A DNA stretch of 44,638 bases from Gammaproteobacteria bacterium (GCA_013287505.1 JABDDR010000009.1:1-44638), one strand, 5' to 3'. Shown: positions 27,652 to 35,974, counted from the first letter of the stretch. Notes: a model not told the origin generated them from the letters alone. A program made the numbers and translations.

Positions 27652-27963
27652 TTAAGCCCCTATTTTGGTAATTTTTACTTGAGTATAATACTGACGATGA
27701 CCCGCACGTTTCATGTGGTGCTTGCGACGTCTGAACTTGATGATGTGAATTTTGTCAGCACGACCATGCATTAACACTTCAGCTTCGACTTTTGCGCCTT
27801 CAATCATTGGCGCGCCAAATTTAATCTGTTCGCCTTCACCAACCATTAATACGCGATCGAAGTTCACTGTGTGACCTGCGTCTGCTTCTAATTTTTCAAT
27901 TTTAAGTACTTGTCCTTGTGCGACACGGTACTGTTTACCGCCTGTTTCTATGATCGCGTACAT
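27652..27963 (-). CDS. rplU: 50S ribosomal protein L21
   Basis: The start is the ATG at 27963 ([25 protein letters not shown]), preceded by AAGG at 9 bases; the 103-residue product is the usual L21 length. [28 protein letters not shown] is the RNA-binding C-terminal half. First gene of rplU-rpmA-obgE, divergent from ispB. Confidence 0.97.
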   Translation of the reverse strand: MYAIIETGGKQYRVAQGQVLKIEKLEADAGHTVNFDRVLMVGEGEQIKFGAPMIEGAKVEAEVLMHGRADKIHIIKFRRRKHHMKRAGHRQYYTQVKITKIGA

Positions 27964-28166
27964 GATTCTAACCTTCATTGTTCTTTGTAAAAGAGGGGCC
28001 ATTGTAGGCAAAATATTCAAAGCCCGCAAGTAGTTTGGATGTAGTTAGGTGTTTGGCTTACTGCAAAACGCACACCTTGCCCCGGGTGTGCTTCCGTAGA
28101 TCGTCGTTGTAAGTGCGGAATTACTGAAACCTTGACACAGCATACTTCACCTCCTAGCATAGCCGC
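27964..28166. other. Divergent rplU/ispB intergenic region
   Basis: About 200 bases. Toward ispB there is a promoter (next entry). In the middle a GCACACC...GGTGTGC inverted repeat (28070-28091) could form a hairpin in the rplU leader. No gene is visible here. Confidence 0.4.
28132..28160 (+). promoter_or_regulatory. Sigma-70 promoter for ispB
   Basis: A perfect -35 TTGACA (28132-28137), a 17-base spacer and TAGCAT (28155-28160). Transcription would start at about 28167, the first base of the first ATG of ispB. Confidence 0.6.
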
Positions 28167-29180
28167 ATGCAAATACTTTCTGAAATAACTGAAAATACAG
28201 CGGAAATCCTGCAGCGTATTCGTGCGCTCGTGGCTGATGATCTTCGCGCAATTGACCATTTGATCCATGAAGAATTATCCTCGAGCGTGCCATTAACGCG
28301 CGAAATAACACATCATATTTTTAAAACGACCGGTAAGCGATTGCGGCCGATGCTGGTTATTCTCGCAGCGCATGCATTTTCAAATCAAAAACCCCTAGAA
28401 AAAAGGCATTTTGATCTCGCCATTGTGCTTGAATTTGTGCATACCGCTACGTTATTACATGATGATGTGGTTGATCATTCCTTGTTGCGACGCGGTGAAG
28501 ACACTGCCAATGCGATATGGGGAAATGCAGCAAGCGTTTTGGTCGGTGATTTTTTATATTCGCGCGCATTTCAAATTCTGGCGCGACATCATCATGCGCA
28601 AATTATGCAGGTATTATCAGAAACGACGAATGCCATCGCAGAAGGCGAGGTCATGCAATTAATGAATCAACATGATGCTGATTTATCCGAAGAAAATTAT
28701 TTCCAAGTGATTACACAAAAAACCGCCGCGTTATTTTCAGCGGCTGCCAAAATCGGTGCGCTACTCGAAAATGCGGGAATTCAAGATCAAAAAGCATTAT
28801 CTGATTATGGATTGTATTTAGGGATCACATTTCAAATCATTGATGATTTATTGGATTATGAAACCAGTTCAGATATTACAGGAAAAAATATTGGCGATGA
28901 TTTGCGTGATGGGAAAGCAACATTACCGCTGATTTATGCGATAAAAAATGCAACACCTGAGCAATCTTTATTTATTCGCGATGCCATTAAAAAGGGTGAT
29001 GTGAATGTATTACCTGAAATATTATCGATTTTAAAAGAAACAAATGCATTTCAATTAACACGACATAAAGCGATGGCATATGCACAATTAGCCAATCAGG
29101 CGCTGCAAAATGTGCCGGATTCTGTATATCGAAATGCGATGAGAGATTTGATAACATTCGCTGTGAATAGAAATTATTAA
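28167..29180 (+). CDS. ispB: Octaprenyl/polyprenyl diphosphate synthase
   Basis: The trans-prenyltransferase has the first aspartate-rich motif LLHDDVVD, the second QIIDDLLDY, and GKRLRPMLVILAA and IGDDLRDGKATLP. It makes the ubiquinone side chain. The 337-residue frame begins at ATG 28167, but no ribosome binding site precedes it and the predicted transcription start coincides with it. A downstream GTG at 28230 would give a product closer to E. coli IspB in length. Divergent from rplU, as in other gammaproteobacteria. Confidence 0.93.
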   Translation: MQILSEITENTAEILQRIRALVADDLRAIDHLIHEELSSSVPLTREITHHIFKTTGKRLRPMLVILAAHAFSNQKPLEKRHFDLAIVLEFVHTATLLHDDVVDHSLLRRGEDTANAIWGNAASVLVGDFLYSRAFQILARHHHAQIMQVLSETTNAIAEGEVMQLMNQHDADLSEENYFQVITQKTAALFSAAAKIGALLENAGIQDQKALSDYGLYLGITFQIIDDLLDYETSSDITGKNIGDDLRDGKATLPLIYAIKNATPEQSLFIRDAIKKGDVNVLPEILSILKETNAFQLTRHKAMAYAQLANQALQNVPDSVYRNAMRDLITFAVNRNY

Positions 29181-29183
29181 GTC

Positions 29184-29270
29184 GTAGAGACGCCGATTCA
29201 TCGCGTCTCAGATATATAAACAGCCGTGAAGTTAGTCGTAGATTTGAGACGCGATGAATCGCGTCTCTAC
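29184..29270. repeat. Pair of inverted GAGACGCG repeats directly upstream of tRNA-Pro
   Basis: The copy at 29184-29210 and the inverted copy at 29245-29270 match over 26 bases with one extra C in the first. Each copy is itself palindromic. They enclose 34 bases. The last base of the second copy is the first base of the tRNA acceptor stem, and the first copy begins 3 bases after the ispB stop. Confidence 0.8.
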
Positions 29271-29343
29271 GGAGTGTAGCTCAGCCTGGTAGAGCACTAC
29301 GTTCGGGACGTAGGGGCCGGAGGTTCGAATCCTCTCACTCCGA
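29270..29343 (+). tRNA. tRNA-Pro (anticodon CGG)
   Basis: The cloverleaf is complete: acceptor arms CGGAGTG (29270-29276) and CACTCCG (29336-29342), D-arm GCTC-AGCCTGGTA-GAGC, anticodon stem CTACG/CGTAG with loop TTCGGGA (anticodon CGG), T-arm GGAGG-TTCGAAT-CCTCT and discriminator A at 29343. The CCA end is not encoded (AAAA follows). The sequence closely matches the CGG proline tRNA of other gammaproteobacteria. Confidence 0.95.
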
Positions 29344-29363
29344 AAAAAAGATTGGAGATTGAT

Positions 29364-29543
29364 TTGAGTAATAAAGCGTGTACAAAAAAACAAAGAATAA
29401 TTACGCAGAAAGATTTGACGCTCTGTTGTCCAATGCCCGATGAGCGTTTATGGGACGGTCATCCGCGCGTGTATCTAGATATTGAAGTTACTGATAGCGT
29501 TGTGTGCCCGTATTGCGAAACGGAATACCATCTTGAAAAATAA
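29364..29543 (+). CDS. Zinc-finger domain protein, zf-CHCC family
   Basis: The 59-residue protein from the TTG at 29364 (GGAG lies 6 bases upstream) reads MSNKACTKK... then the family pattern LCCPMPDERLWDGHPRVYLDIEV...VVCPYCETEYHLEK. The Cys/His pattern (C in CCPMP, H in GHPRVYL, CPYC) fits the PF10276-type zinc ribbon related to the NDUFS6 complex I subunit. The family is often next to waaF or ilvE in proteobacteria. It starts 21 bases after the tRNA and overlaps waaF by 11 bases. Confidence 0.85.
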   Translation: MSNKACTKKQRIITQKDLTLCCPMPDERLWDGHPRVYLDIEVTDSVVCPYCETEYHLEK

Positions 29544-30540
29544 AATTCTCATCGTTGGCCCTTCTTGGGTCGGCGATATGATGATGGCGCAAACATTGTT
29601 TCAATTGCTGCGTCAACAAAATCCGGATTGTGAATTGCATGTACTTGCGCCCGCATGGAGCCAGCCATTATTATCTCGATTTCCCGAAATTAAAAAAAGT
29701 ATTGTTTTACCGTTTGGGCATGGACAATTGCAATTACGCGCACGTTATCGCTTTGCAAAACAATTGCGTGATGAAAAATATAATCAAGCGATTGTGTTAC
29801 CAAACTCATTAAAATCCGCGTTAATTCCTTATTTTGCAGGCATTCCAAAACGCACAGGATGGCGAGGCGAATATCGTTTTGGTTTTATAAACGACGTTCG
29901 TTATTTGAATAAAAAAGTTTTGCCGCAAATGGTGCAACGTTATGCAGCGCTTGCATTTCCGCGTGATACAATTTTGCCAGCGAATTTACCTGTTCCACAA
30001 TTACATATTGACAGTGACAATGCGAAAAATACCGCAGAAAAACACGGCATTTTATTATCTGACCAACCGATTTTAGCATTATGTCCCGGCGCAGAATTTG
30101 GATCTGCAAAACGATGGCCAACAAAGCATTATGCCGCAGTTGCGAATCAAAAAATAATTGACGGATGGGCGGTGTGGATTTTCGGATCACCGAATGATGC
30201 TGCTGTTGCGCAAGAAATCCAAACGCTCAGCAATAATCAATGTGTTAATTTGGTTGGGAAAACAACACTTTCTGAAGCGATTGATTTATTGTCATTAGCG
30301 AAAGTTGTTGTTGCTAATGATTCTGGATTAATGCATATTGCTGCGGCAGCAGGCTGTTTTGTGATTGCGGTGTATGGTTCAACTTCTCCGGAATTTGCGC
30401 CGCCGTTAACAGATAAATCAAAAATAGTATCGTTGAATTTATCGTGTCAACCTTGTCGTCAACGCGAGTGTCCGTTAAAACATCATCACTGTATGGAGTT
30501 GTTACTGCCAGGAAAGGTATTGAGTTATATTTCAGAATAA
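29533..30540 (+). CDS. waaF: ADP-heptose:LPS heptosyltransferase II
   Basis: From the TTG at 29533 the product is about 335 residues starting KNKILIVGPSWVGDMMMAQTLFQLL, the GT9 start. LCPGAEFGSAKRWPTKHYAAVA, VGKTTLSEAIDLLSLAKVVVANDSGLMHIAAAAGCFVIAVYGSTSP and the C-terminal CQPCRQRECPLKHHHCM are typical of WaaF. It adds the second heptose to the LPS inner core, using ADP-heptose whose synthesis includes the HldE encoded at 32154. The start is uncertain because the frame is open further upstream, in overlap with the zinc-finger gene, and no strong ribosome site is seen. Confidence 0.93.
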   Translation: MKNKILIVGPSWVGDMMMAQTLFQLLRQQNPDCELHVLAPAWSQPLLSRFPEIKKSIVLPFGHGQLQLRARYRFAKQLRDEKYNQAIVLPNSLKSALIPYFAGIPKRTGWRGEYRFGFINDVRYLNKKVLPQMVQRYAALAFPRDTILPANLPVPQLHIDSDNAKNTAEKHGILLSDQPILALCPGAEFGSAKRWPTKHYAAVANQKIIDGWAVWIFGSPNDAAVAQEIQTLSNNQCVNLVGKTTLSEAIDLLSLAKVVVANDSGLMHIAAAAGCFVIAVYGSTSPEFAPPLTDKSKIVSLNLSCQPCRQRECPLKHHHCMELLLPGKVLSYISE

Positions 30541-30554
30541 GGCATTAACACATC

Positions 30555-31187
30555 ATGTTTCGAATTATTTTCGTTTTTTGTATTTTATTATTTTCGCTTT
30601 TTAACACTGCATGTTCTTTTCGACCTGGACATCATCCTGCAGTAACACGATCTGTTCCCGTGTCACATCTGGCGAATTATAGACATTATCCTGCGAATGT
30701 GAGGAAAGTGATTGTCAGCGCAATGCACTTATCCAAAAAACATCTGACGTATCGTTTCGGATCTGATAATCCCAAATTTGGCGGCATGGATTGTTCGGGT
30801 GTGATTTATTATTTGTTAAAACAAATTAAAAATGTTTACGTTCCGAGAGATTCTTATGAAATGTATTTTTGGTTGTTGCATGCAGGAAAAATGCATCATG
30901 TCACAAGTTACAATTTTCATTCATATCAATTTCGAGATTTAAGACCGGGTGATTTATTATTTTGGACGGGTACCTATTTCACGCACCGCAAACCACCCAT
31001 TACGCACGTCATGATGTATTTGGGTGAAAATAAAAATAATGAACCGTTGATGTTTGGATCGAGTGATGGCGGAATTTACAAAGACAAGGAAATGTGGGGT
31101 GTGAGCGTGTTTGATTTTATTTTGCCACATCGGGGTGAGAGGGTGCATTTTGTGGGGTATGGGTGTATTCCGGGTTTTACGTGTTAA
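30555..31187 (+). CDS. NlpC/P60-family lipoprotein, putative peptidoglycan endopeptidase
   Basis: The 210-residue protein has a hydrophobic signal ending FNTAC (residue 20), a non-standard lipobox (Asn at -3). The NlpC/P60 domain follows: the catalytic Cys is in FGGMDCSGVIYYLL, the His in PPITHVMMYLGE and DLRPGDLLFW is the linking strand. It probably cuts peptide stems in peptidoglycan from the periplasmic face. It follows waaF by 14 bases and may share its transcript. An unusual insertion YVPRDSYEMYFWLLHAGKMHH precedes the GDLLFW strand. The stop codon is followed directly by a repeat. Confidence 0.85.
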   Translation: MFRIIFVFCILLFSLFNTACSFRPGHHPAVTRSVPVSHLANYRHYPANVRKVIVSAMHLSKKHLTYRFGSDNPKFGGMDCSGVIYYLLKQIKNVYVPRDSYEMYFWLLHAGKMHHVTSYNFHSYQFRDLRPGDLLFWTGTYFTHRKPPITHVMMYLGENKNNEPLMFGSSDGGIYKDKEMWGVSVFDFILPHRGERVHFVGYGCIPGFTC

Positions 31188-31332
31188 AGTTCGCGCTTGC
31201 TAACGTAAGTGAGTGCGAAAGTAAGAAGAACATCAGTGATATTATCATCGCGCTTGCTAACGCAAGTGCTTCTAAACTATGTCACTAGTACGTACTCGCT
31301 GACAGTTTGCGCCAGTGATATAGCTTAGAAGC
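31188..31332. repeat. Repeat-rich intergenic element containing the GT2 stop codon
   Basis: TCGCGCTTGCTAACG occurs directly repeated at 31191-31205 and 31248-31262. An inverted pair GCTTCTAAACTATGTCAC (31268-31285) and GTGATATAGCTTAGAAGC (31315-31332) matches at 16 of 18 positions. The stop codon of the convergent glycosyltransferase gene lies inside the right arm. Related bases (TTAGAAGC...AGCGAATGCGAAA) recur at 41038-41066. Confidence 0.65.
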
Positions 31333-32098
31333 TTTCGCGTGAGCGAATGCGAAAACTTTGCCACAACGCCATCAGCTTAATATGCCGATAATAACTACTT
31401 TCCGCACAATGTATCGCCACAATAAATCCCATTTTTCCATCTAAAAAACCACGTCGTAAAAAATAGGATCGTGTGAATATCCAGAAACTAGAAATAATCG
31501 CTTTTAATAAATTGGTTTTTTTGCCGCGTGCAAAACGCATTTCTGCAGATAAAGTGGAATAAGTGTTCATGCGAGAAATCAATGCTTCAAGTGATGCATA
31601 CGTATTGTGATGCAGTCGTGATTTTAATTTTTCGACGGGATGTGATGTGATGATTCTTTCATGCACTTTATCATCACTGAAATGCGCAGCGCCGCGCTTA
31701 AATAAACGCGTGACTTTGTCTTTACCGGCATCACCATGATAAATCCATTGTCCGCAATATTGATTTAACCGCGGCATCATAAATACTTGCTGTGTTGAAT
31801 GTTGCATGACATGCAATATTTCTTCACGTAATGCATCATCTATCCATTCATCACTGTCGATTGAAAAAACCCAATCACCGGTTGCTTTTTCTAAGGCGCG
31901 ATTTTTTTGTGGACCAAATCCTGGCCAATCGGTTTGAAAAACGTGAGTTGTATATTGCTGACAGATCGATACAGTTTCATCTGTACTGCCTGAATCCAAA
32001 ATAATCACTTCATCGGCGAAACGTACGGAATCGAGGCATTTTTTGATTGTTTTTACGCTGTTTTTTGTAATGATAATGACGCTTAAAGATGGTTTCAT
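31325..32098 (-). CDS. Family 2 glycosyltransferase, WaaE/KdtX-like (LPS core)
   Basis: The 257-residue GT-A enzyme starts LSVIIITKNSVKTIKKCLDSVRFADEVIILDSGSTDET, has the DXD-type VFSIDSDEWID and the characteristic WPGFGPQKNRALEKA and HERI (general acid region) of WaaE/KdtX LPS core beta-glucosyltransferases. It lies convergent to the NlpC gene and divergent from hldE, among LPS core genes. The C-terminal residues RSRESF are coded by the adjoining repeat. Confidence 0.88.
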   Translation of the reverse strand: MKPSLSVIIITKNSVKTIKKCLDSVRFADEVIILDSGSTDETVSICQQYTTHVFQTDWPGFGPQKNRALEKATGDWVFSIDSDEWIDDALREEILHVMQHSTQQVFMMPRLNQYCGQWIYHGDAGKDKVTRLFKRGAAHFSDDKVHERIITSHPVEKLKSRLHHNTYASLEALISRMNTYSTLSAEMRFARGKKTNLLKAIISSFWIFTRSYFLRRGFLDGKMGFIVAIHCAESSYYRHIKLMALWQSFRIRSRESF

Positions 32099-32153
32099 TT
32101 TGTGCTCGGTGAATGCATAATGTCGACAGCTATTATGTGAACGGAAAACCCTA

Positions 32154-33605
32154 ATGACAAGTCAAAAAATGACATTGCCCGCTTTTGAAAAAACCCACGT
32201 GCTTGTCTACGGCGATGTGATGCTGGATCGTTATTTTCATGGGGATGCGACGCGCATTTCTCCTGAAGCGCCTGTGCCGGTTGTGAATGTGACTAACACA
32301 GAAATCCGCGCGGGCGGCGCTGCTAATGTGGCGAAAAATATTGCCATGCTTGGCGGACAAGTGACGGTGTGTGGTTTGGTAGGTATGGATGCAGAAGCTG
32401 CGCAATTAAAAGAGTGTCTTGCACAATCAAATATTCACTGCGAATTTTTACCGTTATCCGCTTACCACACTATTACTAAATTGCGCGTGTTGGGCCGTCA
32501 TCAACAATTAATTCGCATGGATTTTGAAAAATCACATGACGATGAAATTAATGATGACGCTTTATTTACAGCTTATTGTGCACAATTAAAAACTGCGAAT
32601 GTGGTTGTGTTATCTGATTATTCAAAAGGCGCATTGCGTCATGTGGAACGTTTAATTAGCGCCGCGAAAAAAAATAATGTCCCTGTATTAATTGATCCTA
32701 AACATAAAAATTATGAACGCTATGCGGGTGCCACGATATTAACGCCGAATTTAAAAGAATTTGAAGCAGTAGTGGGACCCTGTCGTGACATGAATGATAT
32801 CGTGCAAAAAGCGCTTGAATTACTGCATAAAGTGAATATAGAAAGTTTATTAATTACGCTCGGAAAAGATGGCGTGGTATTCATTAAATCACACTGTGAA
32901 CCCGTGCATTTTCACGCAAAGGCACGTGATGTGTTTGATGTCACAGGCGCAGGCGATACCGTGATTGCCGTTTTAGCGGCTGGGATTGCAGCGGGTATGA
33001 AAACCATCGACGCAATAGAATTGGCCAATATGGCAGCGGGCATTGTGGTGGGGCGGCTGGGTACTGCTGCAGTGAGTGTTTCTGATTTGCAACAGGCGCT
33101 TGCAAAATCTCATGATTTGCCTGATTTATCTGGCAGCATTTTGAATGAGCAACAATTATTATTTGCTGTTTCTGAAGCTAAAAAACGCGGCGAAAAAATT
33201 GTGATGACCAATGGGTGTTTTGATTTATTGCATGTAGGACATGTGGATTATTTGGCAAAAGCAAAAGCATTGGGGTCGCGACTCATTATCGCCGTAAATG
33301 ATGATGCTTCTGTGCGCGCACTGAATAAAGGCGATGAACGTCCGTTAAATCCACTGATGGCGCGCATGACTGTTTTATCTGCATTGGGTTGTGTCGATTG
33401 GGTGGTGCCATTTTCTGAGAATACACCGGCGCGATTAATTGAAGCTGTAAATCCCGATGTTTTAGTAAAAGGCGGTGATTATCAGATTCATCAAATTGCG
33501 GGCAGTGATGTTGTTTTAAAAAAGGGTGGGCAGGTGGTAACGATTCCGTTGGTTGAAGGATTTTCGACGACGAAATTGATTGAGGCGATGAAAGAGTCGG
33601 TGTAA
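32154..33605 (+). CDS. hldE: Bifunctional heptose 7-phosphate kinase / heptose 1-phosphate adenylyltransferase
   Basis: This 483-residue protein has an N-terminal PfkB-type kinase domain (VYGDVMLDRYFHGDATRISPEAPVPVV, RAGGAANVAKNIA, VFDVTGAGDTVIAVLAAG) and a C-terminal cytidylyltransferase-like domain (VMTNGCFDLLHVGHVDYLAKAKALG, LIIAVNDDASV, VKGGDYQ). It makes ADP-D,D-heptose for the LPS core. This is separate from the HddA/HddC-like kinase and transferase at 8564-13045, so the genome encodes two heptose-activation routes. A CCCCC/GGGGG hairpin repeat begins right after the stop. Confidence 0.96.
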   Translation: MTSQKMTLPAFEKTHVLVYGDVMLDRYFHGDATRISPEAPVPVVNVTNTEIRAGGAANVAKNIAMLGGQVTVCGLVGMDAEAAQLKECLAQSNIHCEFLPLSAYHTITKLRVLGRHQQLIRMDFEKSHDDEINDDALFTAYCAQLKTANVVVLSDYSKGALRHVERLISAAKKNNVPVLIDPKHKNYERYAGATILTPNLKEFEAVVGPCRDMNDIVQKALELLHKVNIESLLITLGKDGVVFIKSHCEPVHFHAKARDVFDVTGAGDTVIAVLAAGIAAGMKTIDAIELANMAAGIVVGRLGTAAVSVSDLQQALAKSHDLPDLSGSILNEQQLLFAVSEAKKRGEKIVMTNGCFDLLHVGHVDYLAKAKALGSRLIIAVNDDASVRALNKGDERPLNPLMARMTVLSALGCVDWVVPFSENTPARLIEAVNPDVLVKGGDYQIHQIAGSDVVLKKGGQVVTIPLVEGFSTTKLIEAMKESV

Positions 33606-33608
33606 AAA

Positions 33609-33656
33609 TCCCCCCGGCTTGCTGCGCAAACAGACCCCCTTTGAAAAAAAAGGGGG
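33609..33656. repeat. CCCCCTTT...AAAGGGGG repeat copy after hldE
   Basis: The stem CCCCCTTT (33635-33642) pairs with AAAGGGGG (33649-33656). It is preceded by CCCCCCGGCTTGCTGCGCAAAC, a degenerate form of the GGTTCGC-TGAC-GCGAACC hairpin found in the copy at 39311. It lies between convergent hldE and icmX and may act as a terminator. Confidence 0.7.
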
Positions 33657-33682
33657 TGATTACCTGGCGGTTTAATTATTAT

Positions 33683-34918
33683 TTATGATGATGGCGTCAT
33701 CGATTTTTCACACTGCGCTTGCGCACTTGCAGGCAATAATCCGCATATTGCTTTTGTGACAGCCATATTTTGTTGTAGCATCAAGTTTTGAGTGCTGGTC
33801 AGATTGTTTTGAAGATTGCCCGCTGCCACTGTTGCCAATAGTCGTTCACTATCCAGATGTGCTTCATAATTTTGATGCTCAATTTCTGCAAGCACGATCA
33901 GAATATTGCGTTGCACAGTCGCGGGTGATGAATTTTCAACGCGAGTATACCAATTCGGATCACTAATCCGATGATTCGCTTGATAAGCTTCCACTTGCAA
34001 GGGACTTGCGTCGGGATATCCAGTGGTATTGGATGGTAATCCTGCGCTTTGGCCCAAGTTTTTAAGGGGTGTGCGTTCAGCAATTAATTGATTCAATGAA
34101 TTGATTGTCACTGAACGAATTGCGAGTAAAGAGCGCATGGTCACGACAAATTTTTGATAGGCCGAGCTATTTTTGAGTTTGTCTAAATAAGTTTTATTGC
34201 CCTTTAACTCACTGAAGGGGATATCATGCGCAAAATTTTTGGTACTTTGTGCTGCATAAACGATAAATTGTTTTGCGGCATTTTCTTGTGAAGCTGAATA
34301 TGCCGTCGGCGCGATAAGATTGGCAAAGTTAAAATAATCATTATTAAGTGCTGGCTGCGAAGAAGGGGTGCCATTAAGATCGGCTGGTGAAGGTGTGCTG
34401 CTGCTATAGCTTAATGAATCGTCGGCAGGTATGGCAGCAAGTGCTGCGTCTGAAGTGTTTTTGTAGTATTGTGCAAAAAATTCTTTTCCCGATGCAGTCT
34501 TTAGTGCGTTTTGATTGGAACCGTCTAAAGATAAACCTGGTTTTCCCAGATAAGCATAGGGAAATTGTAATAAATTATCGCCAAGACTATCTGAAGTTTC
34601 AGTGTGTGCATTTTTTCTCACGGTGGCAGGTGCTATAACTGACGCCATATTTGCTGCTTGAATGCTGGGTATAGTTGGATCGATTTGATAAATTTCGTTT
34701 GTTAAATTGGCAATATACATATTCCCCAAATAGGTTTCGAGGCCAGGTATGGTATTAACATTGTTAGGTGTTGGCGGATTATTTGATGTTACACCGGAGC
34801 AGAGCGCTGAGTATTGTGTTGGCATTGGACAAAGCGTTGGTTGTGTTGAGTCTGCGTTTGCTGTGGTCAAAGTGATTACGCTTGTTGCAATCAATAGGGT
34901 GATAAAATCTTTTTTCAT
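33683..34918 (-). CDS. icmX: Dot/Icm type IVB secretion protein IcmX
   Basis: This 411-residue exported protein has a clear signal peptide (residues 1-22: KKDFITLLIATSVITLTTANA). Recognisable IcmX features are LCPMPTQYSALCSG with a cysteine pair, the conserved central YFNFANLIAPTAYS, then FIVYAAQSTKNF and ERTPLKNLG, and a long helical C-terminal part with IVLAEIEHQNYEAHLDSERLLATVAAGNLQNN. IcmX is a periplasmic/secreted protein needed for Dot/Icm function in Legionella. Legionella IcmX is somewhat longer (about 466). GAGG lies 8 bases before the ATG. It is the last gene of the leftward icmW operon, with an extra gene between. Confidence 0.86.
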   Translation of the reverse strand: MKKDFITLLIATSVITLTTANADSTQPTLCPMPTQYSALCSGVTSNNPPTPNNVNTIPGLETYLGNMYIANLTNEIYQIDPTIPSIQAANMASVIAPATVRKNAHTETSDSLGDNLLQFPYAYLGKPGLSLDGSNQNALKTASGKEFFAQYYKNTSDAALAAIPADDSLSYSSSTPSPADLNGTPSSQPALNNDYFNFANLIAPTAYSASQENAAKQFIVYAAQSTKNFAHDIPFSELKGNKTYLDKLKNSSAYQKFVVTMRSLLAIRSVTINSLNQLIAERTPLKNLGQSAGLPSNTTGYPDASPLQVEAYQANHRISDPNWYTRVENSSPATVQRNILIVLAEIEHQNYEAHLDSERLLATVAAGNLQNNLTSTQNLMLQQNMAVTKAICGLLPASAQAQCEKSMTPSS

Positions 34919-34946
34919 GACAATAACCTCGATATTAAATTAAAAT

Positions 34947-35483
34947 TTAAAACCAGTTAATACTGGATTTTTCATCCTTTTGTTGATTGTTTTGTTCTGA
35001 TTCTGGCTTTGCGACTTCTGGCGTAGGTGTAGGCGTTGCGGCAGGCGCAACGGTCGTCATTGTTTTTACAGCAGGTGTTTCCGTTTGCGTATTCGGTGTT
35101 GTGTTAGATAGAGGAGTGTTGTTGGGTGTTGGAGAACTCCAAAACCAGCGATTTAAATTGAGCGCACAATCAGGCACTGTTTTTGTTAATTCACCACCGG
35201 TTCCGCAGACATCATTTTTTACGCATTGATCAAGCGCTGCTTTTTGTTTGGGTGTGACGGTGGTAGTGGGCGATCTTAAATACGCTTCGCATTGGACTAA
35301 TGTTTCGTGTGACAATGCCGTTGTTGTGGGCGTCGCCGTTACCACTGGCGTTGTTGATGTTGTTGTCGTTGTTGTTGTAGGTGCTGTGGGTGTAGGCGTT
35401 GGTGTCACAGGTTCTGCCGCAAATGTTGTCATTGCAAAACCAGCTGTAATCAACGCGATCGCTAAGTTTATTTTTTTATTCAT
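34947..35483 (-). CDS. Thr/Pro-rich exported protein between icmW and icmX, unknown
   Basis: The ATG at 35483 overlaps the icmW stop (ATGAATAA), with GAGG 9 bases upstream, and gives 178 residues. The signal peptide KKINLAIALITAGFAMTTFA-AEP is clear. A low-complexity Thr/Pro/Val run (about 25-60) leads into a compact segment with four cysteines (CEAYLRS, DQCVKNDVCGTGG, VPDCALNLNRWFW; about 69-121), and a second Thr/Pro tail with many Gln/Lys/Glu. The cysteines suggest disulphide bonds in the periplasm. I do not recognise the family. In Legionella icmW is followed directly by icmX, so this is an extra Dot/Icm-linked gene. A cell-wall-spanning spacer or core-complex accessory is an inference. 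Confidence 0.75.
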   Translation of the reverse strand: MNKKINLAIALITAGFAMTTFAAEPVTPTPTPTAPTTTTTTTSTTPVVTATPTTTALSHETLVQCEAYLRSPTTTVTPKQKAALDQCVKNDVCGTGGELTKTVPDCALNLNRWFWSSPTPNNTPLSNTTPNTQTETPAVKTMTTVAPAATPTPTPEVAKPESEQNNQQKDEKSSINWF

Positions 35484-35928
35484 GCCCACTTTCCTCAAGT
35501 GCTTTTGTGACTAATTTCAAACGGTCTTCGCCAAATACGCGACCCAATAATCGTAATCGTTCGAACACGACATTGCGACGTAAAAACAATCCGGCATTGT
35601 CTGCTTGTGATTTTGTAATTTCTTCCGCTTTCATCAGTACTTTTGCGGCGGCGCCGGGATAGGCCATATCAAGACACATGAGTAATCTGAGACCGCGACC
35701 GGTTTTAATATGTGCCAGCACTTCGATCATCGCGGTTTCTTGCTGAAGCTCGATGTTGCCAATATCTTCCATAACATCACCCAATGCTTTCATCTCAGTT
35801 TCTATGCCAGCATCACCATCGAGCGTCCAATCTTCAACACTTTCCATAAAAGTGATGACGCGATGAATCATGGGATCTTGGTAGTCTCGCCAAAATTGGT
35901 GAACTTCTTGGTAACTAAAATTAGGCAT
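35476..35928 (-). CDS. icmW: Dot/Icm type IV secretion adaptor IcmW
   Basis: The 150-residue acidic cytosolic protein matches Legionella IcmW along its length: WRDYQDPMIHRVITFMESVEDWTLDGD, AHIKTGRGLRLLMCLD, YPGAAAKVLMKAEE, GLFLRRNVVFERLRLLGRVFGEDRLKLVTKALE. IcmW pairs with IcmS and brings effectors to the DotL coupling complex. It is the first gene of the leftward operon and faces icmV across a 174-base divergent promoter region that holds two PmrA-like boxes. Confidence 0.96.
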   Translation of the reverse strand: MPNFSYQEVHQFWRDYQDPMIHRVITFMESVEDWTLDGDAGIETEMKALGDVMEDIGNIELQQETAMIEVLAHIKTGRGLRLLMCLDMAYPGAAAKVLMKAEEITKSQADNAGLFLRRNVVFERLRLLGRVFGEDRLKLVTKALEESGHE

Positions 35929-35974
35929 AATGTTCCTAAAGCGATTAGTAATATTTCGATTAGCTTATAATAAG

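Noticed and set aside
34987-35514. Val/Gly-rich open frames opposite the Thr/Pro-rich gene
   Set aside because: They are the complement of the low-complexity Thr/Pro codons; the minus-strand gene has a signal peptide, a ribosome site and operon coupling.
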